Shown piece by piece: positions 1-9,987 of a stretch of 64,000 bases of DNA. The DNA is from an uncultured Bacillota bacterium (GTDB lineage: Bacteria > Bacillota > Clostridia > Oscillospirales > Oscillospiraceae), in assembly GCA_947073765.1 (NCBI GenBank), contig CAMTMZ010000003.1, positions 57,593 to 121,592 of the forward strand, given 5' to 3'. Made by a program: the position numbers and the translations under genes. A model generated the notes under the pieces. That model was not told the DNA's origin and searched no databases. It worked only from the letters and a program-made list of their open reading frames with translations. Within the stretch, counting starts at the first letter, position 1. Every line of letters begins with the position of its first letter.

Positions 1-416
1 TCCCTGTGGCCTCTTTTCGCCTGGCGGTGGACCGGGACTTTAAGGACAAAAACACCGGCGAGCGGGCCACCGATTGGATTGACGTGGTGGCCTGGCGTCA
101 GACCGGCGAGTTTGTCAGCCGCTACTTTACCAAGGGCCGCATGGCTGTGGTGGAGGGGCGGCTCCAGATGCGCGACTGGACCGACAAGGACGGCAATAAG
201 CGCACCAGCGCCGAGGTAGTGGCGGACAACGTCTATTTCGGCGACTCCAAGCGGGACGGCGATGGCGGGGGGTACGCCCCCAGCTACGGCGGCCAGGGGA
301 GCTATTCCGCCCCGGCCCTCCGGCCCTCCGACTCCTTCAGCGGTTATGACTCTCCCGCTCCGGACGGGGGCCAGTTCGCTGAACTCTCAACTGACGACGG
401 CGAGCTGCCGTTTTGA
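1..416 (+). CDS. ssb: Single-stranded DNA-binding protein, C-terminal part
   Basis: The gene enters from the left edge and its start is outside the window. The visible part begins inside the OB fold (PVASFRLAVDRDF) and continues through WIDVVAWRQTGEFVSRY and VVEGRLQMRDWTD, which are typical SSB strands. A Gly/Ser/Pro/Tyr-rich flexible linker follows. The end is acidic, DDGELPF, the tip through which SSB recruits replication and repair partners. It lies 38 bases before rpsR, matching the widespread rpsF-ssb-rpsR operon, so rpsF is expected just upstream. It binds ssDNA as a tetramer at replication forks. Identification is secure. Confidence 0.95.
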   Translation, partial: PVASFRLAVDRDFKDKNTGERATDWIDVVAWRQTGEFVSRYFTKGRMAVVEGRLQMRDWTDKDGNKRTSAEVVADNVYFGDSKRDGDGGGYAPSYGGQGSYSAPALRPSDSFSGYDSPAPDGGQFAELSTDDGELPF

Positions 417-454
417 CTTAGACCATATCAGGTCGTAAAAAGGAGGTTAATTCC

Positions 455-700
455 ATGGCTATGGAACGCGATAATAAGCCTATGCGCGGCCGTAAGCGCC
501 GCAAGGTCTGCGCCTTCTGCGCCGACAAGGTGGAGTGCATCGACTACAAGGACGCCGCCAAGCTGCGCCGGTTCATCTCCGAGCGGGCCAAAATTCTGCC
601 CCGCCGCACCACCGGCACCTGCGCCATGCATCAGCGTCAGCTGACGGAGGCCATCAAGCGCGCCCGTCAGGTTGCTCTGCTGCCCTACGTTACCGATTAA
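455..700 (+). CDS. rpsR: 30S ribosomal protein S18
   Basis: An 81-residue protein with the S18 signature: CAFC near residue 20, [23 protein letters not shown], then a basic helix ending QVALLPYV. S18 binds 16S rRNA next to S6 on the small-subunit platform. The CxxC pair belongs to the zinc-binding form of S18. An AAGGAGG Shine-Dalgarno precedes the ATG. The gene follows ssb closely and is followed directly by a strong terminator, so it is the last gene of the rpsF-ssb-rpsR operon. Confidence 0.97.
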   Translation: MAMERDNKPMRGRKRRKVCAFCADKVECIDYKDAAKLRRFISERAKILPRRTTGTCAMHQRQLTEAIKRARQVALLPYVTD

Positions 701-706
701 CAGAAG

Positions 707-738
707 AGGCCTCTGCCCGCCGCTGCGGGCAGAGGCCT
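707..738 (+). terminator. Rho-independent terminator of the ssb-rpsR operon
   Basis: A perfect 14-bp stem (707-720 with 725-738) and a CGCT loop are followed by a T-rich run, seven bases after the rpsR stop. Confidence 0.85.
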
Positions 739-858
739 TTGTGTTTGAGGGGGCGGGAGGGCGCGGAGCGGAAAGCGCCTTGCCCGATGGCAAAATTTTT
801 GGGAAAAATTTTCCGAAATCTATGAAAAAAAACACTAGGAAAATGGATATCTTCGGGG

Positions 859-1937
<1,079 letters not shown>

Positions 1938-1951
1938 AATTAATGGATGAG

Positions 1952-1987
1952 GAGGGAGCGCCGCAGCCGCGGCGCTCCCTCTTTTTA
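1952..1987 (+). terminator. Terminator of gap
   Basis: A 13-bp G/C-rich stem with an AGCC loop (1952-1981) followed by CTTTTT, 15 bases after the gap stop. Confidence 0.85.
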
Positions 1988-1991
1988 CAGA

Positions 1992-2027
1992 TAAAAAATC
2001 CCGGAACGCTTGGGGGGCGTTCCGGGA
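1992..2027 (-). terminator. Terminator of rny
   Basis: An 11-bp stem (1999-2009 with 2017-2027). Read on the minus strand it is followed by a run of T, just after the rny stop. With the gap terminator it insulates two convergent genes. Confidence 0.8.
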
Positions 2028-2033
2028 ATTGCA

Positions 2034-3593
2034 TTATTTGGCGTATTCAATGGCTTTGGTCTCCCGCAGGAGATGGACCTTGATCTGACCGGGATATTCC
2101 AACTCATCCTCGATCTTTTTGGCGATCTCCCGGGCAAGCAGGACCATCTGGTCCTCACTGACCACCTCGGGCTTGATCATGATGCGCACCTCACGGCCGG
2201 CCTGAATGGCAAAGGACTTTTCCACACCGTTAAAGGAGGAGGTGATCTCCTCCAGGGCCTCCAGGCGCTTGATATAGTTCTCCAGGTTCTCGCGCCGGGC
2301 TCCGGGACGGGCGGCGGAGATGGCGTCAGCTGCCTGGACCAGGCAGGCGACCACGGTTCTGGGCTCCACGTCATTGTGATGGGCGTGGATGGCGTGGATG
2401 ATGTTTTCGCTTTCCCGGTACTTTCTGGCCAGCTCCACACCGATCTGGACGTGGGAGCCCTCCACCTCGTGGTCAATGGACTTGCCCAAATCGTGAAGCA
2501 GGCCGGCGCGCTTGGCCTCGGTGACGTTGGCGCCGATCTCGGCGGCCAGCAGACCGGCCACATGGGACACCTCGATGGAGTGGTTGAGCACGTTCTGACC
2601 GTAGCTGGTGCGGTAGCGCATCCGGCCCAGCAGCTTGACCAGCTCGGGGTGCAGGCCGTGGACGTTGGTCTCAAAGATGGCCCGCTCGCCCTCGGACTTG
2701 ATGACCATGTCTACCTCCCGTTTGGCCTTTTCCACCATCTCCTCGATGCGGGCGGGGTGAATGCGGCCGTCCAGAATCAGCTTTTCCAGAGCCAGGCGGG
2801 CAATCTCCCGGCGGACGGGGTCGAAGCAGGAGACGGTGATGGCCTCGGGAGTGTCGTCGATAATCAGATCCACACCGGTGAGGGTCTCCAGGGTGCGGAT
2901 GTTACGGCCCTCCCGGCCGATGATGCGGCCCTTCATATCGTCGTTAGGCAAAGGGACTACCGAGACAGTGGCCTCAGACACATGGTCGGCGGCGCAGCGC
3001 TGGATGGCCAGGGAGATGATTTCACGGGCGCGGGTGTCCGCCTCGTCCTTGAAGCGGGCCTCGATCTCCTTGATCTTCATGGCCGACTCGTGGGTGACGT
3101 CCTCCTCCAGCTGCTTGAGCAGGTAGTTCTTGGCCTCCTCAGCGGTAAGGCCGGAGATGCGCTCCAGCTCGTCCACCTGCTTCTGTTTGAGCTGCTCGGC
3201 CTCGGCCTGGGTTGCGTCCAGCTTGGCCAGTTTGGTGGAGAGCTGCTCCTCTTTCTTCTCGATGTTTTCGGTTTTCCGGTCCAGGTTTTCCTCCTTCTGC
3301 TGCAGCCGGTTCTCCTGGCGCTGCAATTCAGCGCGGCGGTCCTTGACCTCCTTCTCGTGCTCGTTTTTGGCCTTGAGAATTTCCTCCTTGGCCTCTACCA
3401 GGGCCTCGCGTTTTTTGCTCTCGGCGCTTTTATAGGCCTCGTTGACGATGCGGGTGGCCTCGTCCTCAGCGGATTTGATCTCCCGCTCGGCTGTGGCTTT
3501 ACGGCGGTTCCAGCCGAACACAGCTCCGCCCAGGGCGCCGATGATCAGCGCAGCGAAGATCCCGATGATTGCAAAGAATTTAAATGGGTCCAT
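2034..3593 (-). CDS. rny: Ribonuclease Y
   Basis: 519 residues, matching the family length of about 515-520. One N-terminal membrane segment ([19 protein letters not shown]) is followed by a long charged coiled coil (residues about 30-190). A KH RNA-binding domain ([15 protein letters not shown]) and an HD phosphohydrolase domain ([22 protein letters not shown]) complete it. It is the membrane-anchored endonuclease that initiates mRNA decay in Firmicutes. The ATG at 3593 is chosen because it gives the usual N-terminus with the membrane helix at once. A GGAGG lies 14 bases upstream, a rather long spacing. Monocistronic, between its own terminator and a hairpin-rich leader. Confidence 0.96.
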   Translation of the reverse strand: MDPFKFFAIIGIFAALIIGALGGAVFGWNRRKATAEREIKSAEDEATRIVNEAYKSAESKKREALVEAKEEILKAKNEHEKEVKDRRAELQRQENRLQQKEENLDRKTENIEKKEEQLSTKLAKLDATQAEAEQLKQKQVDELERISGLTAEEAKNYLLKQLEEDVTHESAMKIKEIEARFKDEADTRAREIISLAIQRCAADHVSEATVSVVPLPNDDMKGRIIGREGRNIRTLETLTGVDLIIDDTPEAITVSCFDPVRREIARLALEKLILDGRIHPARIEEMVEKAKREVDMVIKSEGERAIFETNVHGLHPELVKLLGRMRYRTSYGQNVLNHSIEVSHVAGLLAAEIGANVTEAKRAGLLHDLGKSIDHEVEGSHVQIGVELARKYRESENIIHAIHAHHNDVEPRTVVACLVQAADAISAARPGARRENLENYIKRLEALEEITSSFNGVEKSFAIQAGREVRIMIKPEVVSEDQMVLLAREIAKKIEDELEYPGQIKVHLLRETKAIEYAK

Positions 3594-3964
3594 TGGGTCT
3601 TGTAACACCTCCAAAATTTTTCGTGGCCGCGGCGGACCGCCGCGGAGCCTGACACCGGGGTTTGACCCGGTACGGGCTTGCAGTAAAAGGCCGCAAGGAA
3701 GGTGACAGGCGGGCAGCCTCCCTCCCTTGCGACAACTGAAAAACATCCCCACAGGTTTTTCAATATTTGTCCACTCAATATTGTAAAGGCACAGGGCTTT
3801 TCTGTCAAGATTTATTCATATTTGAAATGGAGGGTTTTTTGAAAAAATTTTCCAAAATATAAAAAAATAGGGGATGGGCGGGTCTGTGCGGCGGCGTAAG
3901 GCGCGGAGACAGCCGCGGTCTGTCCCTCAGTCCGGCAAAAAAGGGGGGCGGCCACAGGCCGCCC
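3594..3964. other. Intergenic region upstream of rny with several hairpins
   Basis: No gene is visible here. Next to rny it contains three G/C hairpins in a row: 3627-3634 with 3638-3645, 3654-3659 with 3666-3671, and 3692-3698 with 3725-3731 enclosing a smaller one. On the minus strand these would lie in the rny leader. An A/T-rich stretch follows (about 3770-3870), then the spoIID terminator. Confidence 0.5.
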
Positions 3965-3968
3965 TTAC
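3941..3968 (-). terminator. Palindromic terminator of spoIID, shared 23-nt repeat copy 1
   Basis: A G/C-rich palindrome around a CACAG centre overlaps the spoIID stop. It is followed on the minus strand by CCCTTTTTTG. Bases 3946-3968 are identical to 12727-12749, where the palindrome again sits immediately 3' of a minus-strand gene. It therefore looks like a dispersed terminator-like repeat. Confidence 0.65.
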
Positions 3969-5011
3969 CACAGTTGCCCTACTTCGGCTCCGGTGTAGTA
4001 CCAGGTGAGGATATCCTCAAAGCCGCTGCCACTCTTGGCCATGGCGTTGGCGCCGTACTGGCTCATGCCCACACCGTGGCCGTAGCCGGTGACGTCGAAA
4101 GTGAATTGGGTGCCGTCCCAGGCGGTGGTGAAGCAGGCGGAGCGCAGGGAGAATAAAGAACGTACCTGTCCACCGGTGAGGGTGACGCCTCCAAGGGGGA
4201 TGGAGATGACTCCTCCGCCATCGTTTCGGCTGGCCTGGCCGAACCAGGTGGACGGGTCTCCGGACAGATCCGCTCCAGGGTAGGAGGCCAGGGTAAGGGA
4301 TTTTACTTCCTCCGCGTTCAGGATTACCTGGGTGCGGTAGTTGGGCACCTCGTCCCCCTCGGGGCTGTCCACGCTCTTCAGGTAGGCCACCGAATTGCCC
4401 CAGACCTCTGCCGCGTCAACAGTTTTCCCGGCGGCGGAGGAGAAAAACAGAGCCTGGATGGGCTGGCCGGCGTAAAGTACGCCAAGACCGTCGGTGGCGG
4501 CCACGGCCCGGTCAATCTTTGCCCCGTACTCCCCAGAGTTCAGCCCCCACCGGGCCTCCGCCGAGGAGCGGGCGATATAGGCCTGGCAGCAGGTGCTGTC
4601 GCCGCAGATGTCAGCCCCTGGGTGCTTTTGGGAGGAGCTGTTCTGGCGGATCACCGTGTAAGTGCGGGCGGCGCAGGCCTGGGCCTTCAGGGCCTCCTCC
4701 TCGAAGGAGGCGGGCATCTCCGCCGCCACCACGCCCCAGAGGTAGTCTGACATGGTGAGCTCCAACGTGTTTCCTTCCTTGGTCAGTAAGCGGACGGTGC
4801 GGCCCCGGTCCCGGGCGCCGGTGGGGGAAGCAGGCTGGCTGCCGGATGAGGCGCTCTCGCCGGCGGGAGGGATGGAATCCTCCGCCCGCTGGTAGACGGG
4901 ATCTCCACGGATGACCAGCGCTGGAAGAAGAAACAGGGCTGCCGTGAGCAGCAGCGCCGCACTTACCGCCTGGCGGGCCCCGCCGGTAAATATTTTGCTG
5001 TCCCACGCCAT
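3965..5011 (-). CDS. spoIID: Stage II sporulation protein D (SpoIID, peptidoglycan lytic transglycosylase)
   Basis: 348 residues. An N-terminal membrane segment (AVSAALLLTAALFLLPALVI) is followed by a Ser/Pro-rich linker. The SpoIID domain carries YLWGVVAAEMPASFEEEALK, AQACAARTYT with its conserved neighbours, and GYGHGVGMSQYGANAMA. The Glu in AAEMP is the catalytic residue known for the family. With SpoIIM and SpoIIP it degrades septal peptidoglycan so that the mother-cell membrane can engulf the forespore. Two Cys (ICGDSTCCQAY) form the zinc-site region seen in clostridial SpoIID. The start has an AGGGGAG ribosome site. The gene shows that the organism has sporulation machinery. Confidence 0.93.
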   Translation of the reverse strand: MAWDSKIFTGGARQAVSAALLLTAALFLLPALVIRGDPVYQRAEDSIPPAGESASSGSQPASPTGARDRGRTVRLLTKEGNTLELTMSDYLWGVVAAEMPASFEEEALKAQACAARTYTVIRQNSSSQKHPGADICGDSTCCQAYIARSSAEARWGLNSGEYGAKIDRAVAATDGLGVLYAGQPIQALFFSSAAGKTVDAAEVWGNSVAYLKSVDSPEGDEVPNYRTQVILNAEEVKSLTLASYPGADLSGDPSTWFGQASRNDGGGVISIPLGGVTLTGGQVRSLFSLRSACFTTAWDGTQFTFDVTGYGHGVGMSQYGANAMAKSGSGFEDILTWYYTGAEVGQLW

Positions 5012-5074
5012 AGCTGTCCCCTCCCTTTGGCTCTATTGTATGGGACAGGCACCTGGAATATGCTCAAAATCCCC

Positions 5075-5103
5075 TTGCGGTTTTCTGGTTGGAGTTGTAT
5101 AAT
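5075..5103 (+). promoter_or_regulatory. Promoter of the hemerythrin-REC gene
   Basis: TTGCGG, a 17-base spacer and TATAAT (5098-5103), 63 bases before the start codon; sigma-A type. Confidence 0.65.
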
Positions 5104-5166
5104 CAGAGGGAGTGGGCCCCAGGCCGGCCCGCAGGATTTGGAACAATCTGGAGGAGGAGTTGCAGC

Positions 5167-6537
5167 ATGGATGGTCAGCTGGAATGGCAGGAAGAATACA
5201 GCACCGGAGTGGATGTAATCGACAGGGAACATCAGCGGCTTTTTAAGATTGTGAATAAGCTGTTCGCCTTTAAAGAGGAGGGGAAGGACAGCCAATGGAC
5301 CTGTCAGGAGGGAATCAAATACTTCCGGGGACACGCGACGAAACACTTTGAGGATGAGGAGGCGTATATGGCCTCCATTGGCTATGAGGGCCTGGAGCGG
5401 CACCGGCGGATTCATCAGGGGTTTCGGGAGAACACGCTCCCAGCCCTGGAGCAGGAGCTGGAGCGGACAGATTATGCGCCCGACGCGGTGGACCACTTTC
5501 TGGGTGTGTGCACCGGGTGGCTGGTGGGGCACACCCTGACAGAGGACCAGGCCATTACCGGAAAGCGTGAGGGTACCTGGGAAGCCCTGCTGCCGGGACA
5601 AGAACTGATGGAGATGAAAACAGTGGTTGCCCAGCTGGTATTTGATTTGTTCCGTTTAGAGTCTCAGCTGGTCAGTGACGCTTACAGTGGGGAAAAGTTT
5701 GGCAAGGGAGTATATTACCGGCTGGTATATGGCAGAGGGAAGGAGGAACAGCGGCAGGAGGTTATCCTGGTGTTTGAGGAGAAGCTGCTGGTAAACACGG
5801 TGGGGAAAATTCTGGGCCTGCAGACCAGTAAGCTGGACAGCATGCTGCTCCACGCCGTGCGGTATACGGCCCAGCAGTTTGTGGAGCGGGTGATCAAGCG
5901 CCTGCCGGCCATGGCCGGCTGCAAGCTCAAAGAGGAGAACTTAATGTCCTATGAGCAATTTCAGCGGGTGTTTGAGCGCAAACAGCTCCAGGCCAGCCTG
6001 CTGTTCAACACCGGAGGCGCGGGATATTTCGCCTTTTGCATCATTGCGCCCCATCTGCTGGAAAATGGATTGGTGACCCCCATTGAGCACGACAACGCCT
6101 TGGCCGAGGTGGAGAAGTATTTGCTGGAGAGGGAGGAACAGGAGAAACAGGAGCGGGTAAGGCATCTGCCCAAGGTGCTGATTGTGGACGACTCAGCGAC
6201 AGTGCGGCATAGCATGGAACAGCTGCTGAGGGAGGACTATGAGGTGGCCCAGGCGGAATCTGGCGTGGCCGCCATCCGCGGGATGACCCTGAACCGGCCG
6301 GACCTAGTTCTGCTGGACTATGAGATGCCGGTGGTCAATGGAAAGCAGACCCTGGAGATGTTCCGTTTGGAGAGGTCTTTTGCGGAAATTCCGGTGATTT
6401 TCCTCACCGGCACGGACGACCCGGTGACGGTGCGGGAGCTGCTCTCTCTGAAGCCGGCGGGATATCTGCTGAAATACTTAAAGCCCGCGGAGATTAAACA
6501 AAAGATTGACGCCTTCTTTCATCAACCGAAGAACTGA
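5167..6537 (+). CDS. Bacteriohemerythrin fused to a CheX-like region and a response regulator receiver
   Basis: 456 residues with three parts. Residues 1-130 are a hemerythrin four-helix domain with the iron ligands in order: IDREHQRLF, HATKHFEDEEAYM, HRRIHQGF and the helix GWLVGHTL-D. Residues about 145-325 are not clearly recognised; QLVSDAYSGEKF, VGKILG and the helix pattern recall CheX/CheC-type phosphatase domains. Residues about 335-456 are a REC domain: VLIVDDSATVR, phosphoacceptor in LVLLDYEMP, IFLTGTDD and the switch Lys in GYLLKYLKP. No DNA-binding output is present. It probably couples O2 or redox sensing at the di-iron site to phosphotransfer. The start is set by GGAGGAGG upstream. 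Monocistronic. Confidence 0.85.
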   Translation: MDGQLEWQEEYSTGVDVIDREHQRLFKIVNKLFAFKEEGKDSQWTCQEGIKYFRGHATKHFEDEEAYMASIGYEGLERHRRIHQGFRENTLPALEQELERTDYAPDAVDHFLGVCTGWLVGHTLTEDQAITGKREGTWEALLPGQELMEMKTVVAQLVFDLFRLESQLVSDAYSGEKFGKGVYYRLVYGRGKEEQRQEVILVFEEKLLVNTVGKILGLQTSKLDSMLLHAVRYTAQQFVERVIKRLPAMAGCKLKEENLMSYEQFQRVFERKQLQASLLFNTGGAGYFAFCIIAPHLLENGLVTPIEHDNALAEVEKYLLEREEQEKQERVRHLPKVLIVDDSATVRHSMEQLLREDYEVAQAESGVAAIRGMTLNRPDLVLLDYEMPVVNGKQTLEMFRLERSFAEIPVIFLTGTDDPVTVRELLSLKPAGYLLKYLKPAEIKQKIDAFFHQPKN

Positions 6538-6544
6538 CATAAAG

Positions 6545-6574
6545 ACGGCCAGCTGGTTAAAACCAGCTGGCCGT
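6545..6574. terminator. Bidirectional terminator between the hemerythrin gene and lepA
   Basis: A 14-bp stem (6545-6558 with 6561-6574) lies between two convergent genes. T-rich flanks are short. Confidence 0.65.
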
Positions 6575-6578
6575 TGGG

Positions 6579-8387
6579 TTATTCCTCATCCAGCTTGAGC
6601 ACCGCCATAAAGGCCTCAGTGGGCAGCTGGACCGTGCCCAGGGTGCGCATTTTCTTTTTGCCCTCTTTCTGTTTTTCCAGCAGCTTTTTCTTTCGGGTGA
6701 TGTCGCCGCCGTAGCACTTGGCAAGCACGTCCTTGCGCATGGCCTTCACCGTCTCCCGGGCGATAATCTTGCCACCAATGGCAGCCTGGACGGGCACCTC
6801 AAAGAGCTGGCGGGGGATATTTTCTTTCAGCTTTTCGCAGATGCGCCGGGCTCGGCCGTAGGCCTTCTCCCGGTGGACGATGAAGCTGAGGGCGTCTACC
6901 TGGCTGCCGTTGAGGAGAAGGTCCACCTTTACAAGATCGCTGGGCTCGTAGCCCTCCAGTTCGTAGTCCAGGGAGGCGTAGCCGCGGGTTTTGGCCTTGA
7001 GGGCGTCGAAAAAGTCGTAGATGATCTCCCCGATTGGCATGGAGTAGTGCAGCTCCACTAGGTTGGTGTCCAGATACTGCATATCCTTGAACACGCCTCG
7101 GCGCTCCTGGCACATGGGCATAATGTTGCCCACATAGTCCGGCGGAGAGATGATAGACACCTTGGCGTAGGGCTCCCTTGCGGTGGCGATGGCGCCGGGA
7201 TCGGGATAGTTGTGGGGGTTGTCCACCCGGACTGAAGTGCCGTCGGTTTTGGTGACCTCGTATATCACGGAGGGCAGGGTGGTGACCAGGTCCAGGTCGA
7301 ACTCCCGCTCCAGCCGCTCCTGGATGATCTCCATGTGGAGCATACCCAGAAAGCCGCACCGGAAGCCGAAGCCCAGGGCCACGGAGGACTCAGGCTCGAA
7401 GGAGAGGGAGGCGTCGTTGAGCTGGAGCTTTTCCAGCGCGTCCCGCAGGTCGGGATATTTGGAGCCGTCCTCGGTGTAGATGCCGCAGTACACCATGGCC
7501 TGGGCGGGGCGGTAGCCGGGCAGGGCCTGGGCGGCAGGGCTGTCCGTCCCGGTAATGGTGTCGCCCACGCTGGTGTCCTTCACGTTCTTGATGGAGGCGG
7601 TGAACCACCCCACCTCCCCGGCGGACAGCTCCGGGACAGACTCCATCCCCAGGGGCTTCAAGTAACCACAGTCCAGCACCTGATAGCTGGCGCCTGAGGC
7701 CATCATCTTTACGCTCATCCCCTTTTTCAGGGTGCCCTCCATGATCCGGAAGTAGACAATCACTCCTACATAGGGGTCATACTGGCTGTCGAAAATCAGG
7801 GCCTTCAGCGGGGCGTCGAGGTCCCCCTGGGGAGCGGGGATGTTTTTCACGATATCCTCCAGCACGGCGGAGATATTGAGGCCCTGCTTGGCGGAGATCT
7901 CCGGAGCGTCCAGGGCGGGGAGCGCCAGGATATTCTCAATCTCCTCTTTCACCCGCGCCGGGTCGGCGGCAGGCAGGTCGATTTTGTTGACCACAGGGAG
8001 GATTTCCAAGTCGTGCTCCATGGCCAGGTAGGTGTTGGCCAGGGTCTGGGCCTCGATACCCTGGGAGGCGTCCACGATGAGCACCGCCCCCTCGCAGGCG
8101 GCCAGGGAGCGGGAGACCTCGTAGTTGAAGTCCACATGGCCCGGGGTGTCGATGAGGTTCAGGTGGTAGATCTCCCCGTCCTGAGCCCGATAGTCCAGCC
8201 GGACTGCCCGGGCCTTGATGGTGATGCCCCGCTCCCGCTCCAGGTCCATGTTATCCAGCAGCTGGCTCTCCATCTGTCTCTGCTCCACCGCCCCGCACAG
8301 CTCGATGAGACGGTCGGACAGGGTGGATTTGCCGTGGTCAATGTGGGCGATGATGGAAAAATTTCTGATTTTAGCTTGGTCGGTCAT
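6579..8387 (-). CDS. lepA: Elongation factor 4 (LepA), back-translocating GTPase
   Basis: 602 residues, the standard LepA length. It has the GTPase motifs AHIDHGKST (G1), DTPGHVDF (G3) and NKIDLP (G4). The LepA-specific C-terminal region includes [25 protein letters not shown] written here in part as [15 protein letters not shown], and [15 protein letters not shown]. It acts on ribosomes and 30S biogenesis. The ATG follows an AGGAGG-like ribosome site. It stands alone, divergent from the membrane protein gene at 8586. Confidence 0.97.
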   Translation of the reverse strand: MTDQAKIRNFSIIAHIDHGKSTLSDRLIELCGAVEQRQMESQLLDNMDLERERGITIKARAVRLDYRAQDGEIYHLNLIDTPGHVDFNYEVSRSLAACEGAVLIVDASQGIEAQTLANTYLAMEHDLEILPVVNKIDLPAADPARVKEEIENILALPALDAPEISAKQGLNISAVLEDIVKNIPAPQGDLDAPLKALIFDSQYDPYVGVIVYFRIMEGTLKKGMSVKMMASGASYQVLDCGYLKPLGMESVPELSAGEVGWFTASIKNVKDTSVGDTITGTDSPAAQALPGYRPAQAMVYCGIYTEDGSKYPDLRDALEKLQLNDASLSFEPESSVALGFGFRCGFLGMLHMEIIQERLEREFDLDLVTTLPSVIYEVTKTDGTSVRVDNPHNYPDPGAIATAREPYAKVSIISPPDYVGNIMPMCQERRGVFKDMQYLDTNLVELHYSMPIGEIIYDFFDALKAKTRGYASLDYELEGYEPSDLVKVDLLLNGSQVDALSFIVHREKAYGRARRICEKLKENIPRQLFEVPVQAAIGGKIIARETVKAMRKDVLAKCYGGDITRKKKLLEKQKEGKKKMRTLGTVQLPTEAFMAVLKLDEE

Positions 8388-8439
8388 TGGAATAACCTCC
8401 GTAGGAAATCTAAATTTTAAAATGGGAATACCGGAATGC

Positions 8440-8468
8440 TTGACATTGTTTTCGGTGTTTGGTATAAT
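8440..8468 (+). promoter_or_regulatory. Consensus sigma-A promoter upstream of a structured leader
   Basis: A perfect TTGACA, a 17-base spacer and a perfect TATAAT. Transcription would start near 8475, giving a leader of about 110 bases before the next gene. Confidence 0.85.
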
Positions 8469-8493
8469 CAGCTCAAATTTGAGTTGGAATCAA

Positions 8494-8569
8494 GCGAGGC
8501 GTTCAGCAGTTACCCCTGTGGTACAGCATTGATGCTGTATGGTAGCTGTCAGACGCCCGCTATTTTTTT
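8494..8569 (+). ncRNA. Structured 5' leader ending in a terminator-like U run, candidate riboswitch or attenuator
   Basis: One long irregular hairpin can be drawn by hand. The base stem is 8494-8502 with 8553-8560, with a bulged A. CAGC 8504-8507 pairs with 8545-8548 and TACC 8511-8514 with 8541-8544. The apical hairpin is 8522-8529 with 8532-8539. A seven-base internal loop (CCTGTGG) sits below the apex. A T run (8561-8569) follows the base stem at once. The arrangement is that of a small aptamer sharing its closing stem with a terminator. I do not recognise the class. The downstream gene is an EamA-type membrane protein. Confidence 0.5.
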
Positions 8570-8585
8570 GGAGAGGAGCCTGGTT

Positions 8586-9011
8586 ATGTTTTCTTACATC
8601 TGGCCCATCGCACTGGTCGTTTTGTCCAATGTTGTCTATCAGCTCTGTGCCAAGGAGACGCCTGCGGCCATAAATCCGCTGGCCTTGCTGACCGTCACCT
8701 ACACGATGGGCGCAATTACCTCCGCCGTCCTGTATTTCACCCTGAACCGGGGCGGAAATCTGCTGCGGGAGTATGCCAACCTGAATTGGGTGCCCTTTGT
8801 ATTCGGGGTTGCGCTGGTCGGGCTGGAGGTGGGTTACATCTATGCCTATAAGGCGGGGTGGCCGGTCAGCACCGCTGCCATTGTGCAGAGCTCCTTCCTG
8901 ACCGTGGCGCTGTTGGTTGCGGGCTTTTTCCTGTACCATGAGCCAATTTCCCTGAACAAAGTGGCCGGCATTTTCATCTGTATGGTTGGCTTGTATTTTA
9001 TCAATAAATAG
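8586..9011 (+). CDS. EamA/SMR-like small membrane transporter
   Basis: 141 residues with four predicted membrane helices: about residues 2-20, 30-50, 65-88 and 95-138 in two spans. The pattern AAIVQSSFLTVALLVAGFFLYHEPISLNKVAGI resembles the C-terminal half of EamA (DMT superfamily) transporters, where a Gly/Pro-rich helix precedes the last span; at this length it would work as a dimer like an SMR protein. Substrate is unknown. The ATG at 8586 is preferred because GAGAGGAG precedes it and the membrane segment starts there. It stands alone behind a consensus promoter and a structured leader, which suggests ligand control. Confidence 0.7.
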   Translation: MFSYIWPIALVVLSNVVYQLCAKETPAAINPLALLTVTYTMGAITSAVLYFTLNRGGNLLREYANLNWVPFVFGVALVGLEVGYIYAYKAGWPVSTAAIVQSSFLTVALLVAGFFLYHEPISLNKVAGIFICMVGLYFINK

Positions 9012-9032
9012 CGTAAATTTTTACTGGTGGGG

Positions 9033-9749
9033 TTATTTCTTGTCCCGAATCGCCTTTCGCCCTATGCTGATGGCGGTGACCCGCTCGCCGGTGTTGTGAA
9101 TCACCTGGAGGATGGACTGGTACAGCACGGGATAGTCTCGGGCCAGGGCGTCGTTGGTCATCTCGGGCATGGGGCCTCGGGACTTGACGTGGGCGGCCAG
9201 GGCGTCGGCCAGCTCGGCCTCACAGCACTTCATGTCGGCCTCTGCCAGGCCGGCCTGAAAGTGCCGGGGGGAGACGGAGAAGAAATCCGGGTTGCTATCC
9301 GGGTTGGCGTCGTAGAGCCGGCGGTACATGGTGTATACCGCGGTAGACAGATAGCCGGCGGCAGCCTGGATAGCCTCACGGTTTCCTGTTTTGCCCAGCA
9401 GGCCAAAGAGGACGCCGATGGAGTTGACCAGCAGCTTTTTGCTCAGAAGGGCCAGTACGCCTCCCTTGAGGGAGTTGTTCTTCTCATCGCTGATGTCGTA
9501 CAGCTCGTCGGGGGTAATGGTGGCGCCGTCCCGGGTGAGGGTGCGGCCCAGCAGAAAGTCAGCGGACACGCCGTAGTAGTCGCAGGCCTTGACCACAAAG
9601 ACCAGGCCGGGCTCCCGAACGCCGTTTTCATAGTGGCTGAGCAGGGCCTGGGAAATGCCCAGAGCCTCGGCTGCGGTGCGCTGACTGACCCGTTTCTCCT
9701 GCCGCAGCAGGGAGAGGGTGCGGGGAAACTCGGGGTTGTCCAGTTTCAT
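9033..9749 (-). CDS. XRE-family HTH transcriptional regulator
   Basis: 238 residues. The N-terminal Cro/C1-type HTH (residues about 10-65) reads LSLLRQEKRVSQRTAAEALG, then ISQALLSHYENGVREPGL. This is followed by a mostly helical domain of about 160 residues that I do not recognise. Members of this kind in clostridia regulate growth-phase or cell-envelope genes, but the target here is unknown. The start at 9749 is preferred over an in-frame ATG six codons upstream because GGTGGAGAG lies just before it. It is divergent from pta, with a 238-bp A/T-rich intergenic region between. Confidence 0.8.
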   Translation of the reverse strand: MKLDNPEFPRTLSLLRQEKRVSQRTAAEALGISQALLSHYENGVREPGLVFVVKACDYYGVSADFLLGRTLTRDGATITPDELYDISDEKNNSLKGGVLALLSKKLLVNSIGVLFGLLGKTGNREAIQAAAGYLSTAVYTMYRRLYDANPDSNPDFFSVSPRHFQAGLAEADMKCCEAELADALAAHVKSRGPMPEMTNDALARDYPVLYQSILQVIHNTGERVTAISIGRKAIRDKK

Positions 9750-9987
9750 ATCTCTCCACCTCAACACGTAAGAAACGCCGCTCCCGGCGCTTTGAATTAC
9801 ACTTGGTATAGTATAACTGAACCATAACCTTCCGTAAAGAGAAAATTACAAAAAAACTGAGGAATTTTTCATGGATCGAGGGCAGAAAACTATAGTACGG
9901 CCCTTGCATTTTCCGCCGGAAAATGCTACCATGATAATTGAGATTCTGGTGAGAAGCACCAATTTTGATGTGGAGGCATGATACAAT

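Noticed and set aside
2010..3605. A 531-codon open frame opposite rny
   Set aside because: Same kind of antisense shadow; Leu/Gly/Asp-rich without motifs, while rny on the other strand is fully conserved.
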